From: an uncultured Eubacteriales bacterium
Lineage (GTDB): Bacteria > Bacillota > Clostridia > Oscillospirales > CAG-272
Assembly: GCA_934378145.1 (NCBI GenBank)
Contig: CAKXXW010000049.1
Span: 1-9,692, forward strand
Length of the DNA: 9,692 nucleotides
Direction: 5' to 3'
Shown: one piece after another, positions 1 to 6,633 of the stretch
Numbering within the stretch: position 1 is the first letter of the stretch
Layout of the letters: each line of letters starts with the position of its first letter
Notes under the pieces: model-generated
The model's input: the letters and a program-made list of their open reading frames with translations, nothing else
Databases searched by the model: none
Told to the model about the DNA's origin: nothing
Program-made: the position numbers and the translations under genes

Positions 1-2757
1 AGCGCTTATTCCTCCTATACTGCCGGAACCCCCGGAACGATCATTATCAACGGCGGGACAATAAATGCCTTCGGCGGGCATGAAGCCGCGGGCATAGGCG
101 GCGGTCTGAACGGAGCGGCAACGAATACATCTGTTACAATCAACGGCGGCAATGTCAATGCTTATGGTGGCAGATGGGCTGCCGGCATAGGAGACGGCGA
201 CTCGCTCCAGAATAACTGGACAACAAAATACACCGACAATTATTCCATCGTCATCAACGGTGGAAAGGTCAATGCCGTGGGCGGTGTCGGATGTCCGGGC
301 ATCGGATCAACCGATGAAGTTTCAGCGGGTAATGGTATCAGCAGAATAAGCACCTCGGGACTTACAATCTATCTCAAAGGCGGCGAGATCACCGCAAAAT
401 CGGGCTATCCGGATAAATTCAATCCGCAAGGAACAGCCGGCTACAGCGGAACCGACGCGGCTGCGGCGATAGGCGCGGGAAACAAGACGAATATGGAGCC
501 AAACTCCATCCATGTCTCGTCTGCAGCGAAAATTATTGCGTCGGGCTTCGGGCATTATTCGATTACCGAAAACGGAGTGAAATACGACGCTCTGCCGACG
601 GTCAACATAGACTCGGACGGATATATGTTTCTCGGCAGATTTCCCGAGTTTACCTCGTCGCAGAACAGAACCTTTGAGCTTTTAGAGGCGCAGCGGTTTG
701 ACACCGTGATAAACGGCGAGACATATCAGTATAGGAAATATGTCACGCAGCCTGCCGACGGCAGCACCGGCGAGGTCTATTACTACTGCCCCGAGGCGCC
801 CGACAACCGATGGCTCCTGAAGGCGGGAGCCGACGGCACCGTCGGAGGCTCGGCGGTCGTTCCGCTTACTTCGGCGGCGGCGCTGGAGGCAAAGCTTGAG
901 GAGCTGATGCTCACGCTCTATGTGGACGACAGCTCGGTGAAGATAAGCAAGGTCACGGCTCTCGCACACTTCCGCTCGATAGCGCTCTCCCTTCCGAATC
1001 CGCAGGAGCACGGAGGCATCTACGCGCTGAAGGTGCCGACCGCTTCGCTGTACGGATATACGGGTACGGCAACGCTGCCGCAGTCGGGATACGCCGCCAT
1101 CACCATCGGGGCGGAGGAGCAGGGAACGATCTCGGGCGAGATTGCATATCCCGGCCATTTGAACATCAAAAAAGACTCGGTCTCCGGAACGCTGACCGAC
1201 CTTGATATCTACCGCGACGGGTCCCACACCGACGGAAGGAACGGGCTTATCGGCGGAGCCTTCAGGGAGAACGTGTTCGCATACAGGATCTATATAGAGC
1301 ATGACGACCCCGCCGCATATTTTTACGCAAAGTATCCCGTTGAAGACAATGTAACGGTAAACACGGAAGCCATCGGAATGACTGTTGATAAGCAGCAGAT
1401 GGGAACGGACATGATAATTACGGCGAGACTGGACATGACCGGCGTGACCGAAAAGGTGATCCGTCTGAAAAAGACAGATACCATAACGGTAGACGGAAAG
1501 ACCGTCACACTCAACTCTGTGGTTTATAAGATTACCATAGTGAAGAAGGCGGTATATAAAATTGAGTTGAATTCCCTCAACAAAATCTATGACGGCATGG
1601 AGGTAAAACCCTCAATTCTTCGGCTATATTCCGAAGAAACAGGCGAAGCTTATACTGCGACCGACGCTGAACTGAAATCGGTAGGGTATTCCTACTTCGT
1701 GCAGGAGGGTACGCTGTGGACATCGCTCGGCGCAGCCGCTCCTAAAAATGCGGGGAAATACAAGGTTTCGGCGGCAATCCATGCCGACACTTTTACAGCC
1801 ACATCGGATGCGGAATTTACAATATCCAAACGTACACTGACGGTCAACCGGATCCAGAATCCGCTGACATATGTCAGTGCCGCGGAGCACGCGGGCTGGA
1901 ATGCGCCGCGCGATATTCAAGACCCGGGCAGAATATATCTCTCCGGCGTAGTGGGATCGGACGAGGTCTCTGCGAGTGCCGCGAGTGTTTTCTATAATGA
2001 CATTTCCATCGGATACAGGGTGGACAAAATCACGCTGACAGGAATCACGCTTTCGGGTGCGGATGTAAATAACTATGAAACCGCCGATACGCAAAAGGTA
2101 TTCGGACAGATCAGCTATTCGCTTGACGGTGCGATCTTCCGAAAGAAGCCGGGGATGGCTTGGGACAAGTTCTATCCTGTGGACAGCCTGTTTCCGGTAG
2201 CTCCCGGAACGGCAGACTGGCATTCTCCCGCAACGGGCGGAGTGTATAACGCACACAGTGACTATGTATATGCAAGAACCGAAAACATGGGCAACAGCCA
2301 ATCGGTCTACGCGGTGGATATCGAATTCGGTGCAATGTATTTTACCTATTCGATGTCTAAATGGAATGTAAATACCATGGTGTACGAGGAGCTTGTCGGC
2401 GAATCCCGGTGGACGGGCTTTGAGGGAGGCAACAACGAAATCAAAGTTACCAACCGTTCCAATTCCTCAATATGGTATTCACCCAACGCAAAGATAGACT
2501 ATCTGCATTCTGCTCTCGGTGACAGCACAGTCGGTATCAAGGCAAACTTCTATGCGGACAATTCTTCGTCCGGCACGCCGATAACCGGGATAAAGCAGGA
2601 GATCCCGGCAGCATTGGCAGGGGACAGAAACAGCTTCGGCAGCGCTGTCAGCCGCAGGTGCTATATCCGACTCTCCGGCGTTCCGCAGCTCGGTGATTCC
2701 GATCACTTCACGGTGGTCGGCAACGTGTCGGTCACCATCTCCCGAAGTTCGGGATAG
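1..2757 (+). CDS. Large repeat-rich surface protein, 5'-partial (C-terminal 918 residues)
   Basis: The frame is open from base 1, so the true start lies upstream; internal GTG and ATG codons are not needed as starts. Residues 15-103 hold three copies of an INGG-x-(V/I)-NA-x-GG...GIG repeat and residues 121-161 a looser fourth, a pattern of extracellular beta-solenoid-like proteins in Clostridia. Residues ~380-515 look like a beta-sandwich, cadherin-like segment. From ~517 to 690 there are MBG/YDG-like features, with KIYDG at 528-532, NAGKY further on, then a second unit starting RTLTV and ending near NNYETAD. Residues ~764-918 carry the module shared with the four genes that follow: YAVDIEF at 770, FTY, and KWNVNTMVYE at 787-796. 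No LPXTG, SLH or transmembrane anchor is seen at the C-terminus, which ends in a VTI strand. Role inferred: secreted adhesin or scaffold. Domain names are by eye. Confidence 0.85.
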   Translation, partial: SAYSSYTAGTPGTIIINGGTINAFGGHEAAGIGGGLNGAATNTSVTINGGNVNAYGGRWAAGIGDGDSLQNNWTTKYTDNYSIVINGGKVNAVGGVGCPGIGSTDEVSAGNGISRISTSGLTIYLKGGEITAKSGYPDKFNPQGTAGYSGTDAAAAIGAGNKTNMEPNSIHVSSAAKIIASGFGHYSITENGVKYDALPTVNIDSDGYMFLGRFPEFTSSQNRTFELLEAQRFDTVINGETYQYRKYVTQPADGSTGEVYYYCPEAPDNRWLLKAGADGTVGGSAVVPLTSAAALEAKLEELMLTLYVDDSSVKISKVTALAHFRSIALSLPNPQEHGGIYALKVPTASLYGYTGTATLPQSGYAAITIGAEEQGTISGEIAYPGHLNIKKDSVSGTLTDLDIYRDGSHTDGRNGLIGGAFRENVFAYRIYIEHDDPAAYFYAKYPVEDNVTVNTEAIGMTVDKQQMGTDMIITARLDMTGVTEKVIRLKKTDTITVDGKTVTLNSVVYKITIVKKAVYKIELNSLNKIYDGMEVKPSILRLYSEETGEAYTATDAELKSVGYSYFVQEGTLWTSLGAAAPKNAGKYKVSAAIHADTFTATSDAEFTISKRTLTVNRIQNPLTYVSAAEHAGWNAPRDIQDPGRIYLSGVVGSDEVSASAASVFYNDISIGYRVDKITLTGITLSGADVNNYETADTQKVFGQISYSLDGAIFRKKPGMAWDKFYPVDSLFPVAPGTADWHSPATGGVYNAHSDYVYARTENMGNSQSVYAVDIEFGAMYFTYSMSKWNVNTMVYEELVGESRWTGFEGGNNEIKVTNRSNSSIWYSPNAKIDYLHSALGDSTVGIKANFYADNSSSGTPITGIKQEIPAALAGDRNSFGSAVSRRCYIRLSGVPQLGDSDHFTVVGNVSVTISRSSG
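43..483 (+). repeat. Protein-level INGG/GIG tandem repeats
   Basis: Units at 43-108, 136-201 and 247-309 each encode INGG-x-(V/I)-NA-x-GG followed by GIG. A degenerate fourth (361-483) has LKGGEITAKSG and later AAAAIGAG. Spacing is about 31-37 residues with variable linkers. The array probably continues to the left of the window. Confidence 0.75.
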
Positions 2758-2763
2758 ATCAGG

Positions 2764-2769
2764 TATAAT
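2764..2769 (+). promoter_or_regulatory. Possible -10 box (TATAAT) before the small-protein genes
   Basis: A perfect TATAAT lies just after the stop of the large gene and 54 nt before the next start. There is no recognisable -35 at 16-18 nt upstream (cccgaa), so it is either a weak internal promoter or chance. A short CCGA-AAAA-TCGG hairpin follows at 2771-2782. Confidence 0.3.
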
Positions 2770-2823
2770 CCGAAAAATCGGTTTATATAAATAAAATATT
2801 TGCTTTTGAAAGGAGCAAAAAAA

Positions 2824-3435
2824 ATGAAAAAGATTTTAGCAGTTGTTCTTGCGGTTGCGATGCTTGCAACCATCCTCGCGTTCTCCGCCGGCGCGGAGAG
2901 CGTAATCGGAAGCAGCACGGGCGTGTTGCCGGAAAACTTCACGACGTCTGAAACAACATCCGGAGAGAATCTCAACGTAAAGGTATCCGAAGTTACGCAC
3001 AAGTATGCAGTTGACGTTGTATTCAGTTTTACCGAGCTGACCATCGGCGGCACGATCACATGGAACGTCGAGACGAAGAAGTATGATGTTGCAGACGCCA
3101 CGCTCAAAGATACTACTCGGACAGTCACGGTTTCAAACCACTCCGACCTCCCCGTATACGCGTTTGCAACCGTAACAGATCAGGATGCCGGCGACGGAAT
3201 TACCGTTGAAGCCGAGAAGGACAGCGCAACAAACAGGCTGACAATTGGAAGGGCAACCGCCGGCACAGCCGTAGCCAACGGCACTCCCACCAAAGGCGAG
3301 CTGACCATCAACGTCAAAAGCGGCAATTGGGGCGCAGTAGCCGAATACTATGCGGCAAAGAGACTTGCTACCACGAATCAGGCGGTCGACACCTTCACGG
3401 TTGCCACCGTCACCGTCACTATCAGCAAGGATTGA
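2824..3435 (+). CDS. Secreted protein with shared YAVD/WN module, paralogue 1
   Basis: A 203-aa protein of unknown function. The start is ATG 2824, because AAAGGAG sits 7 nt before it and the product then begins with a textbook signal peptide (MKK, hydrophobic 4-20, likely cleavage after SAGA at 21-24); the TTG at 2800 has no support. The mature part is Thr/Ser/Val-rich and predicted to be beta-sheet. Module landmarks are YAVDVVF at 61-67, WNVETKKYD at 80-88, VSNHSDLPV at 103-111 and a terminal VTVTISKD. It lacks the aromatic F-Y of the other copies (ELTIGG instead). It has no Cys, no transmembrane segment after the signal peptide and no sortase motif, so it should be released or held by protein-protein contact. 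It is the first of four consecutive paralogues, 66 nt after the large protein gene. Confidence 0.88.
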   Translation: MKKILAVVLAVAMLATILAFSAGAESVIGSSTGVLPENFTTSETTSGENLNVKVSEVTHKYAVDVVFSFTELTIGGTITWNVETKKYDVADATLKDTTRTVTVSNHSDLPVYAFATVTDQDAGDGITVEAEKDSATNRLTIGRATAGTAVANGTPTKGELTINVKSGNWGAVAEYYAAKRLATTNQAVDTFTVATVTVTISKD

Positions 3436-3447
3436 GGCACAAAAGAG

Positions 3448-3482
3448 ATTTTATTTTACCGCAAGGTAACTTAAAATAAAAT
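3448..3482 (+). promoter_or_regulatory. AU-rich intercistronic hairpin with GCAA tetraloop
   Basis: ATTTTATTTTA (3448-3458) and TAAAATAAAAT (3472-3482) are perfect inverted repeats. Inside, TTACC-GCAA-GGTAA (3456-3469) forms a perfect 5-bp stem capped by a GNRA tetraloop; the outer eight pairs can stack on it with a small 3' bulge. No U-tract follows, so it is not a typical terminator. It ends 9 nt before the next ribosome binding site. An mRNA-stability or processing element is the likeliest role. Confidence 0.5.
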
Positions 3483-3507
3483 AATCGAAGAAAGGAGGAT
3501 ACAAACA

Positions 3508-4029
3508 ATGAAGAAGAAAATTCTTGCAGTTGCTCTCTGCGCAGTGCTTTGCTTCTGCATGGCGCTTCCCACCTTCGCGGCGGGAACCGAAGCGCCGGCG
3601 TACATCGGTGAAACCAAGTCAGCGGATGTCCATGTCACGATCAGCGGCGATCTTGTCCATGTCTACCTTGTCGACATCGCGTTCACGACCCCGATCTTCA
3701 CCTATTCGTCCGGCTCGAAGTGGAACCCCGAAACATATCAGTATGAGCCCAGCACAGAAGCGACGTGGGCAGGAACAGGTACCGTCACGATCACGAATCA
3801 TTCCGATCTTGAGGTGAAGTACACTGTTGACAAGGCGAATGTCGTGAATACATACGGTCCGCTTGACATCACTGTTGCAAACGGAACCGGCACGATCGCA
3901 AAGTGCAATGTCGGAGATGCCAAAGGCAGCCACAACGCGACCGCGACCTTCACGGTAACGGGAACCCCCACGGTTGCCGAGATCAACGCGCAGAAGCTCG
4001 GCGAGATCACAGTCAAAATCGAAAAGTAA
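3508..4029 (+). CDS. Secreted protein with shared YAVD/WN module, paralogue 2
   Basis: A 173-aa protein of unknown function, and the most canonical short copy of the module. The start ATG is preceded by AAAGGAGGAT (3491-3500). The signal peptide covers residues 1-24 (MKKK, a Cys-containing hydrophobic core, likely cleavage after TFA); the three Cys (11, 15, 17) all lie inside it and no lipobox follows. Mature landmarks are YLVDIAF at 53-59, IFTYSSGS at 63-70, KWNPETYQYE at 71-80, a tryptophan at 87, TITNHSDLEV at 94-103 and a terminal ITVKIEK. The remainder is Thr/Val/Gly-rich and likely an all-beta sandwich. It has no anchor motif. It sits 72 nt after paralogue 1, across an AU-rich hairpin, and 36 nt before paralogue 3, which fits an operon. 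Paralogy with the neighbours is seen directly; fold and secretion are inferred. Confidence 0.9.
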   Translation: MKKKILAVALCAVLCFCMALPTFAAGTEAPAYIGETKSADVHVTISGDLVHVYLVDIAFTTPIFTYSSGSKWNPETYQYEPSTEATWAGTGTVTITNHSDLEVKYTVDKANVVNTYGPLDITVANGTGTIAKCNVGDAKGSHNATATFTVTGTPTVAEINAQKLGEITVKIEK

Positions 4030-4065
4030 GACCCAAGCAAAGCTCTGTAAGGAGGGAGAAGTGCT

Positions 4066-4653
4066 ATGAAAAAGAAACTGCTGTCGGTATTCTCATACTG
4101 CGTGGTTTTGGTGCTTCTTCTTTCCTTGCGGGGGGGGATTACGGTGCTTTCCGCAGCAACCGGAGACAAAACCGATGTACTGATAAGTGTCGGGAAAGAT
4201 AAGGAGTATCGCTACGCAATAGATATTCTTTTCAAGAATGTTTCCTTTGTCTATCATCTTGAAAGCATCGCTGTAAATTCCAAAACGGGTGAACGGTATG
4301 TCAACAGCGGAAGATGGCTTGAACAGGGAGGAGCTCCCTCGCCGTCGTTTGATGTGTTGGTGGTCAACCGTTCGGACACACCGATACAAACGGCGACCAA
4401 ATTCTACGCTGAGGATTTTTATCTGTGCGGCTCTGATATCTTCGTAGAAAACGACAGGGACAATGTTCTCCCCGCAGTTTTTCTGGAAGCAGAAAAGAAA
4501 ACTGTGTATGAACTAAGAACAAGTGCAGTGTTCGGCATATATCCGGAGCTTTCTTCCTGCAAAGGTGTGAAGAGTATTTCGGCAACGGTGAAAATAGACC
4601 GTGCCAATGGAACGACGACCGACGGGTATCCGTTCCGCACACGGAAGCAATAA
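4066..4653 (+). CDS. Secreted protein with shared YAVD/WN module, paralogue 3 (G8 tract)
   Basis: A 195-aa protein of unknown function, started at ATG 4066 behind AAGGAGGGA (4049-4057). The signal peptide is MKKKLL followed by a very hydrophobic core to residue 21, then RGG and VLSAA, with likely cleavage near residue 30-31. The RGG is encoded by a run of eight G (4130-4137), unusual within a signal peptide. Module landmarks are YAIDILF at 50-56, SFVYHLES at 60-67, a degenerate turn VNSKTGERYV at 70-79 (no Trp-Asn), tryptophan 84, and VVNRSDTPI at 99-107. Two Cys in the mature part (~125 and ~167) could form a disulfide, absent from paralogues 1 and 2. The C-terminus (SATVKIDRANGTT and on) runs past the usual final strand by about 15 residues. 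It is the most divergent copy. Confidence 0.87.
   Translation: MKKKLLSVFSYCVVLVLLLSLRGGITVLSAATGDKTDVLISVGKDKEYRYAIDILFKNVSFVYHLESIAVNSKTGERYVNSGRWLEQGGAPSPSFDVLVVNRSDTPIQTATKFYAEDFYLCGSDIFVENDRDNVLPAVFLEAEKKTVYELRTSAVFGIYPELSSCKGVKSISATVKIDRANGTTTDGYPFRTRKQ
4130..4137 (+). repeat. G8 homopolymer in signal-peptide codons
   Basis: Eight consecutive G span codons 22-24 of paralogue 3 (R-G-G). A one-base gain shifts into a frame that stops at about 4202, removing the mature protein. It is the longest G or C run noticed in the window. Confidence 0.9.
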
Positions 4654-4675
4654 CGTCAGAAAGAGGTGTTGCACA

Positions 4676-5305
4676 ATGATAAAACTGAATAAGTCGGGTG
4701 CAAAATCTCTTTGTGCCGTTATTATGGCGGTTGCCTTGATTTTGCTCTCTGTTCCGGTATTTCCCGTACACGCGGAAAACGATGAAACGAAATCGGGCGA
4801 TTACAAATACGCCGTGACAATTGAATTCGGCTCGATGACCTTCTTCTATGACTACGGCAAGTGGGATGTAAACGAAATGCGCTACAAAACGGATGACGCA
4901 AGCAAGAATCCCGCAAACGGAACCGAGTCCGGATATCCCGGTTGGTACGGCTTTGACGGTACAGCAAACCGTATCAGTGTGAAGTATTCAAACGAGAACG
5001 AAACGGATGCCCAGACGCAAAACCGGAAACTTGCCGTAACATTGGATTACCGTAAGCTCTCCTCTGCGGAGGGACGAGTGGTTGACGGAGTTGCGATGGA
5101 TTTTTATTCGGATGCCGCGCTTACAGTTCCGTTTTCACCGAGTTTTACGGTTCCGCACACCGACCCCGAGGACGAGAATGCCAAGACGGTGATCTACACT
5201 TCGCTACATGGCGAGCCGACCGAGAACGGAGGCAAATATTTATCCGAAAGCTTTGTGCCGGTCGGGATGCTGACGATACGTGTCGGCGAAATATCCGATG
5301 ACTGA
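4676..5305 (+). CDS. Secreted protein with shared YAVD/WN module, paralogue 4
   Basis: A 209-aa protein of unknown function. The start is ATG 4676: AAGAGGTG lies 9 nt upstream, and the product begins MIKLNKSGAK followed by a hydrophobic stretch (12-30) and VHA|EN, a good signal peptidase I site at 33. An upstream in-frame ATG at 4601 would add 25 basic residues overlapping the previous gene and is rejected. Module landmarks are YAVTIEF at 45-51, MTFFYDY at 54-60, KWDVNEMRYK at 62-71, GWYGFDG at 89-95 and a terminal LTIRVGEI. Its order of features (YAV-EFG-M-F-Y, KW, then W-GF-G) matches the C-terminal domain of the large repeat protein more closely than paralogues 1 and 2 do, so these two may share a recent ancestor or partner. 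No anchor motif is seen. It lies 22 nt after paralogue 3 and 15 nt before the membrane protein gene. Confidence 0.88.
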   Translation: MIKLNKSGAKSLCAVIMAVALILLSVPVFPVHAENDETKSGDYKYAVTIEFGSMTFFYDYGKWDVNEMRYKTDDASKNPANGTESGYPGWYGFDGTANRISVKYSNENETDAQTQNRKLAVTLDYRKLSSAEGRVVDGVAMDFYSDAALTVPFSPSFTVPHTDPEDENAKTVIYTSLHGEPTENGGKYLSESFVPVGMLTIRVGEISDD

Positions 5306-5320
5306 TAGGAAAGGGGAACT

Positions 5321-5851
5321 ATGCATTCTTTCAGCAAAACGAAACTGAAAAAAGATATTCTCATCGTACTTGCGGTGCTTGCGGTTGTTGCCGTACTTGT
5401 CACAGGGATGATCCTCATCATCCGCATGGAACCGAAAATGATTGATAAAAACGAAACTGCCGGAGAGCCGCAGGATCAATCGGCAATTGCGGGCTATGTG
5501 GCATACGAAGCGCCTGATGTCTGCAAGGTAAAGATCTGCTGTGAGCCGACGCTGGACGGTGGATATGCCTCGATCTGGCTGACGAATCCCACCGACAACG
5601 ATATTCTTGTCCGTGCGGAGCTGTATTCGGTCAAGACTGTTTACAATACCGAAACCGGGCAGGCGACCTTCCTGCCGGATAAGCTGCTTGGCAAGACCGG
5701 CTTCATTCACCCCGGAACATTTGTAGAAAAAGTTAAGGTGAAGGGACTCAGGTCCGGCGAGGAAACCAAGGTAATGGTTAAAATCTCGACCATGTACGAG
5801 GACACACGAACCAGCAAGGGCATCTTCTATATCCGTACGACGGTGCATTGA
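5321..5851 (+). CDS. Membrane-anchored protein with extracellular beta domain
   Basis: A 176-aa protein. The start is ATG 5321 behind AGGAAAGGGG (5307-5316). Residues 1-11 are basic (SKTKLKK) and 12-34 form one long hydrophobic helix with no cleavage site, so it should be an N-in, C-out membrane protein. The outer part has a flexible linker (~36-55) and a beta-rich domain: KVKICCEP at 69-76 with a Cys pair (73-74, plus Cys 68), IWLTNPTDNDILVRAEL at 85-101, KLLGKTGFIHPGTFVEKV at 121-138 and FYIRTT at 169-174. The pattern of Asn-Pro, then LGKTG-I-PG, then VE resembles small membrane-tethered proteins I have seen annotated as hypothetical in Firmicutes. It does not carry the YAVD/WN module. As last gene of the run it may be the membrane anchor or assembly partner of the secreted paralogues; this is inference. 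Confidence 0.87.
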   Translation: MHSFSKTKLKKDILIVLAVLAVVAVLVTGMILIIRMEPKMIDKNETAGEPQDQSAIAGYVAYEAPDVCKVKICCEPTLDGGYASIWLTNPTDNDILVRAELYSVKTVYNTETGQATFLPDKLLGKTGFIHPGTFVEKVKVKGLRSGEETKVMVKISTMYEDTRTSKGIFYIRTTVH

Positions 5852-5918
5852 ACAAGACTCCGCAGTCCGTAAGGAAAGCGAATGATACGCCAAAAAACGG
5901 AGGATTCTTCTGCGAACA

Positions 5919-5975
5919 GCGGTATTCTTTCGGTACCGCGGGAGTTCGGAAAGGTATGCTTTCATGTCTCTCCCG
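5919..5975 (+). other. Two adjacent hairpins after the secreted-protein operon
   Basis: GCGGTA (5919-5924) pairs with TACCGC (5934-5939). Directly after, GGGAG (5940-5944) pairs with CTCCC (5970-5974), enclosing an inner GAAAG (5949-5953)/CTTTC (5959-5963) stem. A TTTTTT run follows at about 5987-5992. The pair could be a first terminator or part of a structured 3' UTR or small RNA. Confidence 0.45.
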
Positions 5976-6002
5976 TTTGGCGAGTATTTTTTGACAGACT
6001 AA

Positions 6003-6042
6003 AAGGACGAACAGCCGAAGCTGTTCGTCCTTCCTGCTTTTT
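6003..6042 (+). terminator. Rho-independent terminator of the secreted-protein operon
   Basis: AAGGACGAACAGC (6003-6015) pairs perfectly with GCTGTTCGTCCTT (6020-6032) around a CGAA tetraloop. A TTTTT run follows at 6038-6042 after a CCTGC interruption. AAAA on the left side gives a short U-run on the minus strand as well, so it may work in both directions. Confidence 0.7.
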
Positions 6043-6136
6043 GTGATAATGCGAAAAAAGTATTATCCAATCGGCTCAAAATCCGCAGTTCCGTGTCTCG
6101 GTAATCTCGCAGTTAAACATACCGTGGGTAATAAAA

Positions 6137-6180
6137 CGCGCCTTAAACGCGTCAACGGAAAAGGGCGCGCTTGTTTTTTT
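6137..6180 (+). terminator. Second terminator-like hairpin with T-tract
   Basis: CGCGCC (6137-6142) pairs with GGCGCG (6164-6169), extended by TT/AA with one bulged G, with a ~20-nt loop. TTGTTTTTTT follows at 6171-6180. No gene lies between this and the previous terminator, so it is either a backup or the end of a short unannotated transcript. Confidence 0.55.
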
Positions 6181-6423
6181 CTATTTGGGCAGGTGGCTTT
6201 TCAGATGAATCCCAAAGAACCTGCAATGCCGGAAAAGAAGACAACGCACTGTAAAACCTTCCATGCGGCAGCAAGGAAAATACTATAATCAGGAGGAGAC
6301 TCTCTGTCTAAGGCAAATAAAAAACAAATGTCTTTCTTGGAGAAATTCCGAATCAGTCAGTAAAACATAAGCTTTATTTTTTATATCGCCTCTGTCACAC
6401 ACGATTCTGTATTGCGGAGCGTG

Positions 6424-6633
6424 TCAGCTGTTCAAGCCATGCGTTGTTTCTGCAAAGTCATGAGAGCCATATTTGTTACGCAACGATTGTGGAGAAAGGT
6501 TTAGCATTACCACATTGGCTCCGGCTCTGCCAACCGGTGTGATAATGGCGTTCGAGTGGGGATACCGTGCGTAAACGGGAACAGGGTCTTCGACGATGAT
6601 TGTCATGACAGCGACTTTTGTTTTCATAATCAT
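6424..6633 (-). CDS. Small ORF coupled to the Fur gene; possible degraded TM1266-family protein
   Basis: A 69-codon frame whose ATG overlaps the Fur gene stop (ATGA at 6633-6630), the usual sign of translational coupling; a second ATG lies two codons on. The first ~15 residues (MKTKVAVMTIIVEDP) strongly recall the start of TM1266-type proteins, the ~80-aa putative regulators of iron-only hydrogenase systems, where (I/V)(I/V)VED is conserved. After that the match is loose: PHSN...VGRAG could align with the HEYG...GRMG stretch, and VVMLNLSPQSL with the (I/V)SVVLDAPQDV stretch. The rest of the domain (SGKLG and the C-terminal strand) is absent. It could be a diverged, shortened member, a decayed copy, or an unrelated ORF with a chance match. 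No strong terminator follows it. Confidence 0.4.
   Translation of the reverse strand: MIMKTKVAVMTIIVEDPVPVYARYPHSNAIITPVGRAGANVVMLNLSPQSLRNKYGSHDFAETTHGLNS

Larger units (their letters stand above)
5852..6423. other. Gene-poor intergenic region with several hairpins
   Basis: No convincing gene lies here. It contains two adjacent hairpins (5919-5975), a perfect 13-bp terminator stem (6003-6032), a 6-bp hairpin GATAAT/ATTATC (6045-6067), a second terminator-like structure (6137-6180), and a strong ribosome binding site (6291-6298) with no ATG at the right distance. An 81-codon open frame on + from 6043 crosses the second terminator and has no recognisable features. Confidence 0.7.

Noticed and set aside
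277..279. GTG as the start of the large protein
   Set aside because: The frame is open and repeat-encoding back to base 1, so this is an internal Val codon.
1..480. CRISPR-like repeats
   Set aside because: The repetition is at protein level with degenerate DNA and variable spacing in an open reading frame.
322..2706. Long minus-strand frames opposite the large surface protein
   Set aside because: They are antisense shadows, Arg/Cys-rich, with no start signals and no family motifs.
2741..2753. CCCGAAGTTCGGG palindrome as a terminator at the end of the large gene
   Set aside because: It lies within the coding region, leaves only a 3-nt loop on a 5-bp stem, and has no T-tract after it.
4601..4675. 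Upstream ATG for paralogue 4
   Set aside because: It would overlap the previous gene, lacks a ribosome binding site, and would bury the signal peptide behind 25 basic residues.
5991..5996. TTGACA as a -35 box for a small RNA
   Set aside because: No -10-like hexamer at 16-18 nt; the sequence there is inside the terminator stem.
6060..6120. tRNA-like piece (GGCTCAAAATCC)
   Set aside because: No acceptor stem or anticodon arm can be folded around it.
6043..6288. 81-codon + strand ORF
   Set aside because: No clear ribosome binding site, it spans a terminator hairpin and T-tract, and has no recognisable motif or protein-like composition.
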